Positions 14,027 through 29,000 of a stretch of 64,000 nucleotides of DNA are shown piece by piece. The notes below the pieces were generated by a model. That model did no database searches and had not been told where the DNA came from. It worked only from the letters and a program-made list of their open reading frames with translations. The first letter of the stretch is position 1. Each line of letters opens with the position of its first letter. This DNA comes from Sisyra terminalis. Taxonomy: Eukaryota > Arthropoda > Insecta > Neuroptera > Sisyridae. The stretch covers positions 1,240,001 through 1,304,000 of the forward strand of contig OY292277.1 of NCBI GenBank assembly GCA_958496175.1. The letters are read 5' to 3'. Both the position numbers and the translations under genes were made by a program.

Positions 14027-17000
14027 ATATCCGCAAAAATAACCGCAATGATATCCGCAAAAATAACCGCAAATATCACCGCAAAATAACCGCAATGATA
14101 TCCGCAAAAATAACCGCAATAATATCCGCAAAAATAACCGCAAATATCACCGCAAAATAACCGCAATGATATCCGAAAAAATAACCGCAAATATTACCGC
14201 AAAATAACCGCAATGATATCCGCAAAAATAACCGCAATGATATCCGCAAAAATAACCGCAATAATATCCGCAAAAATAACCGCAAATGTTACCGCAAAAT
14301 AACCGCAATGATATCCGCAAAAATAACCGCAATGATATCCGCAAAAATAACCGCAATAATATCCGCAAAAATAACCGCAATGATATCCGCAAAAATAACC
14401 GCAATAATATCCGCAAAAATAACCGCAAATATCACCGCAAAATAACCGCAATGATATCCGAAAAAATAACCGCAAATATTACCGCAAAATAACCGCAATA
14501 ATATCCGCAAAAGTAACCGCAATGATATCCGCAAAAATAACCGCAAATATCACCGCAAAATAACCGCAATGATATCCGCAAAAATAACCGCAATGATATC
14601 CGCAAAAATAACCGCAAATATCACCGCAAAATAACCGCAATGATATCCGCAAAAATAACCGCAATGATATACGCAAAAATAACCGCAAATATAACAGCAA
14701 AATAACCGCAATAATATCCGCAAAAGTAACCGCAATGATATCCGCAAAAATAACCGCAAATATCACCGCAAAATAACCGCAATGATATCCGCAAAAATAA
14801 CCGCAATGATATCCGCAAAAATAACCGCAATAATATCCGCTAAAATAACCGCAATGATATCCGCAAAAATAACCGCAAATATTACCGCAAAATAACCGCA
14901 ATGATATCCGCAAAAATAACCGCAAATATCACCGCAAAATAACCGCAAATATCACCGCAAAATAACCGCAATGATATCCGCAAAAATAACCGCAATGATA
15001 TCCGCAAAAATATCCGCAAATATCACCGCAAAATAACCGCAATGATATCCGCAAAAATAACCGCAAATATCACCGCAAAATAACCGCAATGATATCCGCA
15101 AAAATAACCGCAATAATATCCGCAAAAATAACCGCAAATGTTACCGCAAAATAACCGCAATAATATCCGCAAAAATAACCGCAATGATATCCGCAAAAAT
15201 AACCACAAATATCACCGCAATGATATCCGCAAAAATAACCGCAAATATTACCGCAAAATAACCGCAATGATATCCGCAAAAATAACCGCAAATATCACCG
15301 CAAAATAACCGCAATGATATCCGCAAAAATAACCGCAATGATATCCGCAAAAATATCCGCAAATATCACCGCAAAATAACCGCAATGATATCCGCAAAAA
15401 TAACCGCTATGATATCCGCAAAAATAACCGCAAATGTTACCGCAAAATAACCGCAATAATATCCGCAAAAATAACCGCAATGATATCCGCAAAAATAACC
15501 ACAAATATCACCGCAATGATATCCGCAAAAATAACCGCAAATATTACCGCAAAATAACCGCAATGATATCCGCAAAAATAACCGCAAATATCACCGCAAA
15601 ATAACCGCAATGATATCCGCAAAAATAACCGCAATAATATCCGCAAAAATAACCGCAAATATTACCGCAAAATAACCGCAATGATATCCGCAAAAATAAC
15701 CGCAAATATCACCGCAAAATAACCGCAATGATATCCGCAAAAATAACCGCAAATATCACCGCAAAATAACCGCAATGATATCCGCAAAAATAACCGCAAA
15801 TAATACAGCAAAATAACCGCAATAATATCCGCAAAAATAACCGCAAATATTACCGCAAAATAACCGCAATGATATCCGCAAAAATAACCGCAATGATATC
15901 CGCAAAAATAACCGCAAATATCACCGCAAAATAACCGCAATGATATCCGCAAAAATAACCGCAATAATATCCGCAAAAATAACCGCAAATATCACCGCAA
16001 AATAACCGCAATGATATCCGAAAAAATAACCGCAAATATTACCGCAAAATAACCGCAATGATATCCGCAAAAATAACCGCAATGATATCCGCAAAAATAA
16101 CCGCAATAATATCCGCAAAAATAACCGCAAATGTTACCGCAAAATAACCGCAATGATATCCGCAAAAATAACCGCAATGATATCCGCAAAAATAACCGCA
16201 ATAATATCCGCAAAAATAACCGCAATGATATCCGCAAAAATAACCGCAATAATATCCGCAAAAATAACCGCAAATATCACCGCAAAATAACCGCAATGAT
16301 ATCCGAAAAAATAACCGCAAATATTACCGCAAAATAACCGCAATAATATCCGCAAAAGTAACCGCAATGATATCCGCAAAAATAACCGCAAATATCACCG
16401 CAAAATAACCGCAATGATATCCGCAAAAATAACCGCAATGATATCCGCAAAAATAACCGCAAATATCACCGCAAAATAACCGCAATGATATCCGCAAAAA
16501 TAACCGCAATGATATACGCAAAAATAACCGCAAATATAACAGCAAAATAACCGCAATAATATCCGCAAAAGTAACCGCAATGATATCCGCAAAAATAACC
16601 GCAAATATCACCGCAAAATAACCGCAATGATATCCGCAAAAATAACCGCAATGATATCCGCAAAAATAACCGCAATAATATCCGCTAAAATAACCGCAAT
16701 GATATCCGCAAAAATAACCGCAAATATTACCGCATAATAACCGCAATGATATCCGCAAAAATAACCGCAAATATCACCGCAAAATAACCGCAAATATCAC
16801 CGCAAAATAACCGCAATGATATCCGCAAAAATAACCGCAATGATATCCGCAAAAATATCCGCAAATATCACCGCAAAATAACCGCAATGATATCCGCAAA
16901 AATAACCGCAAATATCACCGCAAAATAACCGCAATGATATCCGCAAAAATAACCGCAATAATATCCGCAAAAATAACCGCAAATGTTACCGCAAAATAAC

Positions 17001-17739
17001 CGCAATAATATCCGCAAAAATAACCGCAATGATATCCGCAAAAATAACCACAAATATCACCGCAATGATATCCGCAAAAATAACCGCAAATATTACCGCA
17101 AAATAACCGCAATGATATCCGCAAAAATAACCGCAAATATCACCGCAAAATAACCGCAATGATATCCGCAAAAATAACCGCAATGATATCCGCAAAAATA
17201 TCCGCAAATATCACCGCAAAATAACCGCAATGATATCCGCAAAAATAACCGCTATGATATCCGCAAAAATAACCGCAAATGTTACCGCAAAATAACCGCA
17301 ATAATATCCGCAAAAATAACCGCAATGATATCCGCAAAAATAACCACAAATATCACCGCAATGATATCCGCAAAAATAACCGCAAATATTACCGCAAAAT
17401 AACCGCAATGATATCCGCAAAAATAACCGCAAATATCACCGCAAAATAACCGCAATGATATCCGCAAAAATAACCGCAATAATATCCGCAAAAATAACCG
17501 CAAATATTACCGCAAAATAACCGCAATGATATCCGCAAAAATAACCGCAAATATCACCGCAAAATAACCGCAATGATATCCGCAAAAATAACCGCAAATA
17601 TCACCGCAAAATAACCGCAATGATATCCGCAAAAATAACCGCAAATAATACAGCAAAATAACCGCAATAATATCCGCAAAAATAACCGCAAATATTACCG
17701 CAAAATAACCGCAATGATATCCGCAAAAATAACCGCAAA
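14027..17739. repeat. 1,845-bp tandem HOR duplication, nearly identical
   Basis: Copy 1 (about 14,027-15,893) and copy 2 (about 15,872-17,738) align at a constant offset of 1,845 bp. The alignment overlaps the junction by about 20 bp, as expected of a true tandem duplication. I find one difference, A at 14,890 and T at 16,735. Shared private markers include GATATACGC (14,671 and 16,516), AAAAGTAACC, AACCACAAATATC and GCTATGATATCC. A smaller 296-bp repeat is nested inside each copy (about 15,062-15,357 and the following unit). Given the variation elsewhere in the array, this is a recent event. Confidence 0.94.
15203..15214 (+). repeat. 12-bp truncated B unit
   Basis: A lone B head, CCACAAATATCA, is followed directly by an A unit; the 11-bp tail is missing. 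The same truncated unit occurs near 15,499, 17,048, 17,344, 21,758 and 23,472, always with the CCAC variant. It is therefore one ancestral deletion spread by block duplication. Other tailless B heads without CCAC lie near 33,967, 52,305 and 56,450. Confidence 0.85.
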
Positions 17740-20250
17740 TATCTCCGCAAAATAACCGCAATGATATCCGCAAAAATAACCGCAATGATATCCGCAAAAA
17801 TAACCGCAATAATATCCGCAAAAATAACCGCAATGATATCCGCAAAAATAACCGCAAAATAACCGCCATGATATCCGCAAAAATAACCGCAATAATATCC
17901 GCAAAAATAACCGCAAATATTACCGCAAAATAACCGCAATGATATCCGCAAAAATAACCGCAATGATATCCGCAAAAATAACCGCAATTATATCCGCAAA
18001 AATAACCGCAATGATATCCGCAAAAATAACCGCAATAATATCCGCCAAAATAACCGCAAATATTACCGCAAAATAACCGCAATGATATCCGCAAAAATAA
18101 CCTCAAATATCACCGCAAAATAACCGCAATGATATCCGCAAAAATAACCGCAATAATATCCGCAAAAATAACCGCAATGATATCCGCAAAAATAACCGCA
18201 AATATAACCGCAAAATAACCGCAATGATATCCGCAAAAATAACCGCAAATATTACCGCAAAATAACCGCAATGATATCCGCAAAAATAACCGCAATGATA
18301 TCCGCAAAAATAACCGCAAATATTACAGCAAAATAACCGCAATAATATCCGCAAAAATAACCGCAATGATATCCGCAAAATAACCGCAAATATCACCGCA
18401 AAATAACCGCAATGATATCCGCAAATATCACCGCAAAATAACTTCAATGATATCCGCAAAAATAACCGCAATAATATCCGCAAAATTAACCGCAAATATT
18501 ACAGCAAAATAACCGCAATGATATCCGATAAAATAACCGCAAATATTACCGCAAAATAACCGCAATGATATCCGCAAAAATAACCGCAAATATCACCGCA
18601 AAATAACCGCAATGATATCCGCAAAAATAACCGCAAATATTACAGCAAAATAACCGCAATAATATCCGCAAAAATAACCGCAAATATTTCCGCAAAATAA
18701 CCGCAATGATATCCGCAAAAATAACCGCAAATATCTCCGCAAAATAACCGCAATGATATCCGCAAAAATAACCGCAATGATATCCGCAAAAATAACCGCA
18801 ATAATATCCGCAAAAATAACCGCAATGATATCCGCAAAAATAACCGCAAATATTACCGCAAAATAACCGCAATGATATCCGCAAAAATAACCGCAATAAT
18901 ATCCGCAAAAATAACCGCAATGATATCCGCAAATATCACCGCAAAATAACTTCAATGATATCCGCAAAAATAACCGCAATGATATCCGCAAAAATAACCG
19001 CAATAATATCCGCAAAAATAACCGCAAATATTACCGCAAAATAACCGCAATGATATCCGCAAAAATAACCGCAAATATCACCGCAACATAACCGCAATGA
19101 TATCCGCAAAAATAACCGCAAATATCACCGCAAAATAACCGCAATGATATCCGCAAAAATAACCGCAAATATTACAGCAAAATAACCGCAATAATATCCG
19201 CAAAAATAACCGCAAATATTTCCGCAAAATAACCGCAATGATATCCGCAAAAATAACCGCAAATATCTCCGCAAAATAACCGCAATGATATCCGCAAAAA
19301 TAACCGCAATGATATCCGCAAAAATAACCGCAATAATATCCGCAAAAATAACCGCAATGATATCCGCAAAAATAACCGCAAATATTACCGCAAAATATCC
19401 GCAATGATATCCGCAAAAATAACCGCAATAATATCCGCAAAAATAACCGCAATGATATCCGCATAATTAACCGCAAATATTACAGCAAAATAACCGCAAT
19501 AATATCCGCAAAAATAACCGCAATGATATCCGCAAAATAACCGCAAATATCACCGCAAAATAACCGCAATGATATCCGCAAATATCACCGCAAAATAACC
19601 GCAATGATATCCGCAAAAATAACCGCAATAATATCCGCAAAAATAACCGCAATAATATCCGCAAAAATAACCGCAAATATTACCGCAAAATAACCGCAAT
19701 GATATCCGCAAAAATAACCGCAAATATCACCGCAACATAACCGCAATGATATCCGCAAAAATAACCGCAAATATCACCGCAAAATAACCGCAATGATATC
19801 CGCAAAAATAACCGCAAATATTACAGCAAAATAACCGCAATAATATCCGCAAAAATAACCGCAAATATTTCCGCAAAATAACCGCAATGATATCCGCAAA
19901 AATAACCGCAAATATCTCCGCAAAATAACCGCAATGATATCCGCAAAAATAACCGCAATGATATCCGCAAAAATAACCGCAATAATATCCGCAAAAATAA
20001 CCGCAATGATATCCGCAAAAATAACCGCAAATATTACCGCAAAATATCCGCAATGATATCCGCAAAAATAACCGCAATAATATCCGCAAAAATAACCGCA
20101 ATGATATCCGCAAAAATATCCGCAAATATCACCGCAAAATAACCGCAATGATATCCGCAAAAATAACCGCAATAATATCCGCAAAAATAACCGCAAATAT
20201 CACCGCAAAATAACCGCAATGATATCCGCAAAAATAACCGCAAATATTAC
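17740..20250. repeat. 532-bp and 649-bp HOR copies
   Basis: Blocks at about 18,550-18,900 and 19,082-19,432 align at 532 bp, and blocks at about 18,912-19,464 and 19,561-20,113 align at 649 bp, so three related copies lie side by side. Shared markers are AAATATTTCCGC, AAATATCTCCGC, GCAACATAACC and the junction GCAAATATCACC after a half A unit. Copy-specific changes such as AACTTCAATGAT (near 18,440 and 18,951) separate them. The first part, 17,740-18,500, resembles 28.2-28.9 and 31.2-31.8 kb. Confidence 0.87.
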
Positions 20251-21512
20251 CGCAAAATAACCGCAATGATATCCGCAAAAATAACCGCAATGATATCCGC
20301 AAAAATAACCGCAATGATATCCGCAAAAATAACCGCAATAATATCCGCAAAAATAACCGCATTGATATCCGCAAAAATAACCGCAAATATCACCGCAAAA
20401 TAACCGCAATGATATCTGCAAAAATAACCGCAATGATATCCGCAAAAATAACCGCAATAATATCCGCAAAAATAACCGCAATGATATCCGCAAAAATAAC
20501 CGCAAATATTACCGCAAAATAACCGCCATGATATCCGCAAAAATAACCGCAAATATCACCGCAAAATAACCGCAATGATATCCGCAAAAATAACCGCAAT
20601 GATACCCGCAAAAAAATCCGCAAATATCACCGCATAATAACCGCAATGATATTCGCCAAAATAACCGCAATAATATCCGCTAAAATAACCGCAATAATAT
20701 CCGCAAAAATAACCGCAATGATATCCGCAAAAATAACCGCAATGATATCCGAAAAAATAACCGCAATAATATCCGCAAAAATAACCGCAAATGTTACCGC
20801 AAAATAACCGCAATGATATCCGCAAAAATAACCGCAATGATATCCGCAAAAATAACCGCAATAATATCCGCAAAAATAACCGCAATGATATCCGCTAAAA
20901 TAACCGCAATAATATCCGCAAAAATAACCGCAAATATCACCGCAAAATAACCGCAATGATATCCGAAAAAATATCCGCAAATATCACCGCAAAATAACCG
21001 CAATGATATCCGCAAAAATAACCGCAATGATATCCGCAAAAATAACCGCAATAATATCCGCAAAAATAACCGCAAATATTACCGCAAAATAACCGCAATG
21101 ATATCCGCAAAAATAACCGCTATGATATCCGCAAAAATAACCGCAAATATTACAGCAAAATAACCGCAATAATATCCGCAAAAATAACCGCAATGATATC
21201 CGCAAAAATAACCGCAATAATATCCGCAAAAATAACCGCAATGATATCCGCAAAATGAACCGCAAATATTACAGCAAAATAACCGCAATAATATCCGCAA
21301 AAATAACCGCAATGATATCCGCAAAAATAACCGCAAATATCACCGCAAAATAACCGCAATGATATCCGCAAAAATAACCGCAATGATATCCGCAAAAATA
21401 ACCGCAATAATATCCGCTAAAATAACCGCAATGATATCCGCAAAAATAACCGCAAATATTACCGCAAAATAACCGCAATGATATCCGCAAAAATAACCGC
21501 AAATATCACCGC
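20251..21512. repeat. Mixed array with long A runs
   Basis: Contains five consecutive A units at about 20,268-20,387 (the last an A3, ATTGATATCC) and a related set of B-poor blocks. Markers GATATTCGCC, GATACCCGC and AAAAAAATCC near 20,600-20,660 tie it to the 12.9-14.0 kb segment. No gene is visible. Confidence 0.82.
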
Positions 21513-24500
21513 AAAATAACCGCAATGATATCCGCAAAAATAACCGCAATGATATCCGCTAAAATATCCGCAAATATCACCGCAAAATAACCGCAATGAT
21601 ATCCGCAAAAATAACCGCAAATATCACCGCAAAATAACCGCAATGATATCCGCAAAAATAACCGCAATAATATCCGCAAAAATAACCGCAAATGTTACCG
21701 CAAAATAACCGCAATAATATCCGCAAAAATAACCGCAATGATATCCGCAAAAATAACCACAAATATCACCGCAATGATATCCGCAAAAATAACCGCAAAT
21801 ATTACCGCAAAATAACCGCAATGATATCCGCAAAAATAACCGCAAATATCACCGCAAAATAACCGCAATGATATCCGCAAAAATAACCGCAATGATATCC
21901 GCAAAAATATCCGCAAATATCACCGCAAAATAACCGCAATGATATCCGCAAAAATAACCGCAATGATATCCGCAAAAATAACCGCAATAATATCCGCAAA
22001 AATAACCGCATTGATATCCGCAAAAATAACTGCAATAATATCCGCAAAAATAACCGCAATGATATCCGCAAAAATAACCGCAAATATTACCGCAAAATAA
22101 CCGCAATGATATCCGCAAAAATAACCGCAAATATCACCGCAAAATAACCGCAATGATATCCGCAAAAATAACCGCAATGATATCCGCAAAAATAACCGCA
22201 AATATTACCGCAAAATAACCGCAATGATATCCGCAAAAATAACCGCACATATCACCGCAAAATAACCGCAATGATATCCGCAAAAATAACCGCTAATATC
22301 ACCGCAAAATAACCGCAATGATATCCGCAAAAATAACCGCAAATATCACCGCAAAATAACCGCAATGATATCCGCAAAAATAACCGCAATAATATCCGCA
22401 AAAATAACCGCAAATGTTACCGCAAAATAACCGCCATAATATCCGCAAAAATAACCGCAATGATATCCGCAAAAATAACAGCAAACAACACCGCAAAATA
22501 ACCGCAATGATATCCGCAAAAATAACCGCAATAATATCCGCAAAAATAACCGCAAATATCACCGCAAAATAACCGCAATGATATCCGCTATAATAACCGC
22601 AAATATTACCGCAAAATAACCGCAATGATATCCGCAAAAATAACCGCAATGATATCCGCAAAAATAACCGCAATAATATCCGCAAAAATAACCGCAATAA
22701 TATCTGCAAAAATAACCGCAAATATTACCGCAAAATAACCGCAATGATATCCGCAAAAATAACCGCAAATATCACCGCAAAATAACCGCAATGATATCCG
22801 CAAAAATAACCGCAATAATATCCGCAAAAATAACCATAAATATTACCGCAAAATAACCGCAATGATATCCGCAAAAATAACCGCAAATATCACCGCAAAA
22901 TAACCGCAATGATATCCGCAAAAATAACCGCAAATATCACCGCAAAATAACCGCAATAATATCCGCAAAAATAACCGCAATAATATCCGCAAAAATAACC
23001 GCAAATGTTACCGCAAAATAACCGCAATAATATCAGCAAAAATAACCGCAATGATATCCGCAAAAATAACAGCAAACAACACCGCAAAATAACCGCAATG
23101 ATATCCGCAAAAATAACCGCAATAATATCCGCAAAAATAACCGCAAATATCTCCGCAAAATAACCGCAATGATATCCGCAATAATAACCGCAAATATTAC
23201 CGCAAATTAACCGCAATGATATCCGCAAAAATAACCGCAATGATATCCGCAAAAATAACCGCAATGATATCCGCTAAAATATCCGCAAATATCACCGCAA
23301 AATAACCGCAATGATATCCGCAAAAATAACCGCAAATATCACCGCAAAATAACCGCAATGATATCCGCAAAAATAACCGCAATAATATCCGCAAAAATAA
23401 CCGCAAATGTTACCGCAAAATAACCGCAATAATATCCGCAAAAATAACCGCAATGATATCCGCAAAAATAACCACAAATATCACCGCAATGATATCCGCA
23501 AAAATAACCGCAAATATTACCGCAAAATAACCGCAATGATATCCGCAAAAATAACCGCAAATATCACCGCAAAATAACCGCAATGATATCCGCAAAAATA
23601 ACCGCAATGATATCCGCAAAAATATCCGCAAATATCACCGCAAAATAACCGCAATGATATCCGCAAAAATAACCGCAATGATATCCGCAAAAATAACCGC
23701 AATAATATCCGCAAAAATAACCGCATTGATATCCGCAAAAATAACTGCAATAATATCCGCAAAAATAACCGCAATGATATCCGCAAAAATAACCGCAAAT
23801 ATTACCGCAAAATAACCGCAATGATATCCGCAAAAATAACCGCAAATATCACCGCAAAATAACCGCAATGATATCCGCAAAAATAACCGCAATGATATCC
23901 GCAAAAATAACCGCAAATATTACCGCAAAATAACCGCAATGATATCCGCAAAAATAACCGCACATATCACCGCAAAATAACCGCAATGATATCCGCAAAA
24001 ATAACCGCTAATATCACCGCAAAATAACCGCAATGATATCCGCAAAAATAACCGCAAATATCACCGCAAAATAACCGCAATGATATCCGCAAAAATAACC
24101 GCAATAATATCCGCAAAAATAACCGCAAATGTTACCGCAAAATAACCGCCATAATATCCGCAAAAATAACCGCAATGATATCCGCAAAAATAACAGCAAA
24201 CAACACCGCAAAATAACCGCAATGATATCCGCAAAAATAACCGCAATAATATCCGCAAAAATAACCGCAAATATCACCGCAAAATAACCGCAATGATATC
24301 CGCTATAATAACCGCAAATATTACCGCAAAATAACCGCAATGATATCCGCAAAAATAACCGCAATGATATCCGCAAAAATAACCGCAATAATATCCGCAA
24401 AAATAACCGCAATAATATCTGCAAAAATAACCGCAAATATTACCGCAAAATAACCGCAATGATATCCGCAAAAATAACCGCAAATATCACCGCAAAATAA

Positions 24501-24672
24501 CCGCAATGATATCCGCAAAAATAACCGCAATAATATCCGCAAAAATAACCATAAATATTACCGCAAAATAACCGCAATGATATCCGCAAAAATAACCGCA
24601 AATATCACCGCAAAATAACCGCAATGATATCCGCAAAAATAACCGCAAATATCACCGCAAAATAACCGCAAT
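21513..24672. repeat. 1,445-bp duplication at 1,715-bp spacing
   Basis: About 21,513-22,957 and 23,228-24,672 align at an offset of 1,715 bp, and I found no difference. Markers present in both are GCTAAAATATCC, the 12-bp truncated B, ATTGATATCC followed by AACTGC, ACATATCACC, GCCATAATATCC, the B5 cassette, GCTATAATAACC and AATAATATCTGC. The 270 bp between, 22,958-23,227, holds a separate B5 cassette with a private ATATCAGC unit at 23,031-23,037. A third partial copy follows at about 24,942-25,287 (offset 637). Confidence 0.92.
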
Positions 24673-26050
24673 GATATCCGCAAAAATAACCGCAAATATT
24701 ACAGCAAAATAACCGCAATAATATCCGCAAAAATAACCGCAAATATTACCGCAAAATAACCGCAATGATATCCGCAAAAATAACCGCAAATATTACCGCA
24801 AAATAACCGCAATGATATCCGCAAAAATAACCGCAAATATTACCGCAAAATAACCGCAATGATATCCGCAAAAATAACCGCAAATATCACCGCAAAATAA
24901 CCGCAATGATATCCGCAAAAATAACCGCAATGATATCCGCTATAATAACCGCAAATATTACCGCAAAATAACCGCAATGATATCCGCAAAAATAACCGCA
25001 ATGATATCCGCAAAAATAACCGCAATAATATCCGCAAAAATAACCGCAATAATATCTGCAAAAATAACCGCAAATATTACCGCAAAATAACCGCAATGAT
25101 ATCCGCAAAAATAACCGCAAATATCACCGCAAAATAACCGCAATGATATCCGCAAAAATAACCGCAATAATATCCGCAAAAATAACCATAAATATTACCG
25201 CAAAATAACCGCAATGATATCCGCAAAAATAACCGCAAATATCACCGCAAAATAACCGCAATGATATCCGCAAAAATAACCGCAAATATCACCGCATAAT
25301 AACCGCAATGATATCCGCAAAAATAACCGCAAATATCACCGCAAAATAACCGCAATGATATCCGCAAAAATAACCGCAATGATATCTGCAAAAATAACCG
25401 CAATAATATCCGCAAAAATAACCGCAAATATTACCGCAAAATAACCGCAATGATATCCGCAAAAATAACCGCAAATATTACCGCAAAATAACCGCAATGA
25501 TATCCGCAAAAATAACCGCAAATATCACCGCAAAATAACCGCAATGATATCCGCAAAAATAACCGCAATAATATCCGCAAAAATAACCGCAAATATTACC
25601 GCAAAATAACCGCAATGATATCCGTAAAAATAACCGCAAATATTACCGCAAAATAACCGCAATGATATCCGCAAAAATAACCGCAATGATATCCGCAAAA
25701 ATAACCGCAAATATTACAGCATAATAACCGCAATAATATCCGCAAAAATAACCGCAATAATATCCGCAAAAATAACTGCAAAAATAACCGCAATGATATC
25801 CGCAAAAATAACCGCAAATATTACCGCAAAATAACCGCAATGATATCCGCAAAAATAACCGCAAATATCACCGCAAAATAACCGCAATGATATCCGCAAA
25901 AATAACCGCAATGATATCCGCAAAAATAACCGCAAATATTACCGCAAAATAACCGCAATGATATCCGCAAAAATAACCGCACATATCACCGCAAAATAAC
26001 CGCAATGATATCCGCAAAAATAACCGCAAATATCACCGCAAAATAACCGC
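24673..26050. repeat. Array segment with partial HOR copies
   Basis: Holds the partial copy of the preceding HOR described above, then dimer and trimer blocks with private variants GCATAATAACC (near 25,296 and 25,723), TCCGTAAAAATAACC near 25,623 and a shortened A run AACTGCAAAAATAACC near 25,790. No coding or RNA signal is visible. Confidence 0.82.
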
Positions 26051-29000
26051 AATGATATCCGCAAAAATAACCGCAAATATCACCGCAAAATAACCGCAAT
26101 GATATCCGCAAAAATAACCGCAATAATATCCGCAAAAATAACCGCAAATGTTACCGCAAAATAACCGCAATAATATCCGCAAAGATAACCGCAATGATAT
26201 CCGCAAAAATAACAGCAAACAACACCGCAAAATAACCGCAATGATATCCGCAAAAATAACCGCAATAATATCCGCAAAAATAACCGCAAATATCACCGCA
26301 AAATAACCGCAATGATATCCGCAATAATAACCGCAAATATTACCGCAAAATAACCGCAATGATATCCGCAAAAATAACCGCAATGATATCCGCAAAAATA
26401 ACCGCAATAATATCCGCAAAAATAACCGCAATGATATCTGCAAAAATAACCGCAAATATTACCGCAAAATAACCGCAATGATATCCGCAAAAATAACCGC
26501 AAATATCACCGCAAAATAACCGCAATGATATCCGCAAAAATAACCGCAATAATATCCGCAAAAATAACCATAAATATTACCGCAAAATAACCGCAATGAT
26601 AGCCGCAAAAATAACCGCAAATATCACCGCAAAATAACCGCACTGATATCCGCAAAAATAACCGCAAATATCACCGCAAAATAACCGCAATGATATCCGC
26701 AAAAATAACCGCAAATATTACAGCAAAATAACCGCAATAATGTCCGCAAAAATAACCGCAAATATTACCGCAAAATATCCGCAATGATATCCGCAAAAAT
26801 AACCGCAAATATTACCGCAAAATAACCGCAATGATATCCGCAAAAATAACCGCAAATATCACCGCAAAATAACCGCAATGATATCCGCAAAAATAACCGC
26901 AAATATTACCGCAAAATAACCGCAATGATATCCGCAAAAATAACCGCACATATCACCGCAAAATAACCGCAATGATATCCGCAAAAATAACCGCAAATAT
27001 CACCGCAAAATAACCGCAATGATATCCGCAAAAATAACCGCAATAATATCCGCAAAAATAACCATAAATATTACCGCAAAATAACCGCAATGATATCCGC
27101 AAAAATAACCGCAAATATCACCGCAAAATAACCGCAATGATATCCGCAAAAATAACCGCAATAATATCCGCAAAAATAACCATAAATATTACCGCAAAAT
27201 AACCGCAATGATATCCGCAAAAATAACCGCAAATATCACCGCAAAATAACCGCAATGATATCCGCAAAAATAACCGCAAATATCACCGCAAAATAACCGC
27301 AATGATATCCGCAAAAATAACCGCACATATCACCGCAAAATAACCGCAATGATATCCGCAAAAATAACCGCAAATATCACCGCAAAATAACCGCAATGAT
27401 ATCCGCAAAAATAACCGCAATAATATCCGCAAAAATAACCATAAATATTACCGCAAAATAACCGCAATGATATCCGCAAAAATAACCGCAAATATCACCG
27501 CAAAATAACCGCAATGATATCCGCAAAAATAACCATAAATATTACCGCAAAATAACCGCAATGATATCCGCAAAAATAACCGCAAATATCACCGCAAAAT
27601 AACCGCAATGATATCCGCAAAAATAACCGCAAATATCACCGCAAAATAACCGCAATGATATCCGCAAAAATAACCGCAAATATTACAGCAAAATATCCGC
27701 AATAATATCCGCAAAAATAACCGCAAATATTACCGCAAAATAACCGCAATGATATCCGCAAAAATAACCGCAAATATCACCGCAAAATAACCGCAATGAT
27801 ATCCGCAAAAATAACCGCAATAATATCCGCAAAAATAACCATAAATATTACCGCAAAATAACCGCAATGATATCCGCAAAAATAACCGCAAATATCACCG
27901 CAAAAAAACCGCAATGATATCCGCGAAAAAAACCGCAATGATATCCGCAAAAATAACCGCAATAATATCCGCAAAAATAACCGCAATGATATCCGCAAAA
28001 ATAACCGCAATAATATCCGCAAAAATAACCGCAAATAATACCGCAAAATAACCGCAATGATATCCGCAAAAATAACCTCAAATATCACCGCAAAATAACC
28101 GCAATGATATCCGCAAAAATAACCGCAAATATTACCGCAAAATAACCGCAATGATATCCGCAAAAATAACCGCAAATATCACCGCAAAATAACCGCAATG
28201 ATATCCGCAAAAATAACCGCAAATATCACCGCAAAATAACCGCAATGATATCCGCAAAAATAACCGCAAATATTACAGCAAAATAACCGCAATAATATCC
28301 GCAAAAATAACCGCAAGTATTACCGCAAAATAACCGCAATGATATCCGCAAAAATAACCGCAAATATCTCCGCAAAATAACCGCAATGATATCCGAAAAA
28401 ATAACCGCAATGATATCCGCAAAAATAACCGCAATAATATCCGCAAAAATAACCGCAATGATATCCGCAAAAATAACCGCAAGTATTACCGCAAAATAAC
28501 CGCCATGATATCCGCAAAAATAACCGCAATAATATCCGCAAAAATAACCGCAAATATTACCGCAAAATAACCGCAATGATATCCGCAAAAATAACCGCAA
28601 TGATATCCGCAAAAATAACCGCAATTATATCCGCAAAAATAACCGCAATGATATCCGCAAAAATAACCGCAATAATATCCGCCAAAATAACCGCAAATAT
28701 TACCGCAAAATAACCGCAATGATATCCGCAAAAATAACCTCAAATATCACCGCAAAATAACCGCAATGATATCCGCAAAAATAACCGCAATAATATCCGC
28801 AAAAATAACCGCAATGATATCCGCAAAAATAACCGCAAATATTACCGCAAATTAACCGCAATGATATCCGCAAAAATAACCGCAAATATTACCGCAAAAT
28901 AACCGCAATGATATCCGCCAAAATAACCGCAATGATATCCGCAAAAATAACCGCAAATATTACAGCAAAATAACCGCAATAATATCCGCAAAAATAACCG

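Noticed and set aside
17507..18106. 199-codon - strand reading frame with Cys-Gly-Tyr and Leu-Arg octapeptides, resembling a structural repeat protein
   Set aside because: It switches among the three octapeptide frames at each 23-bp B unit, starts at TTG, has no upstream signal, and the same pattern occurs throughout the window. A real repeat protein would keep one frame.
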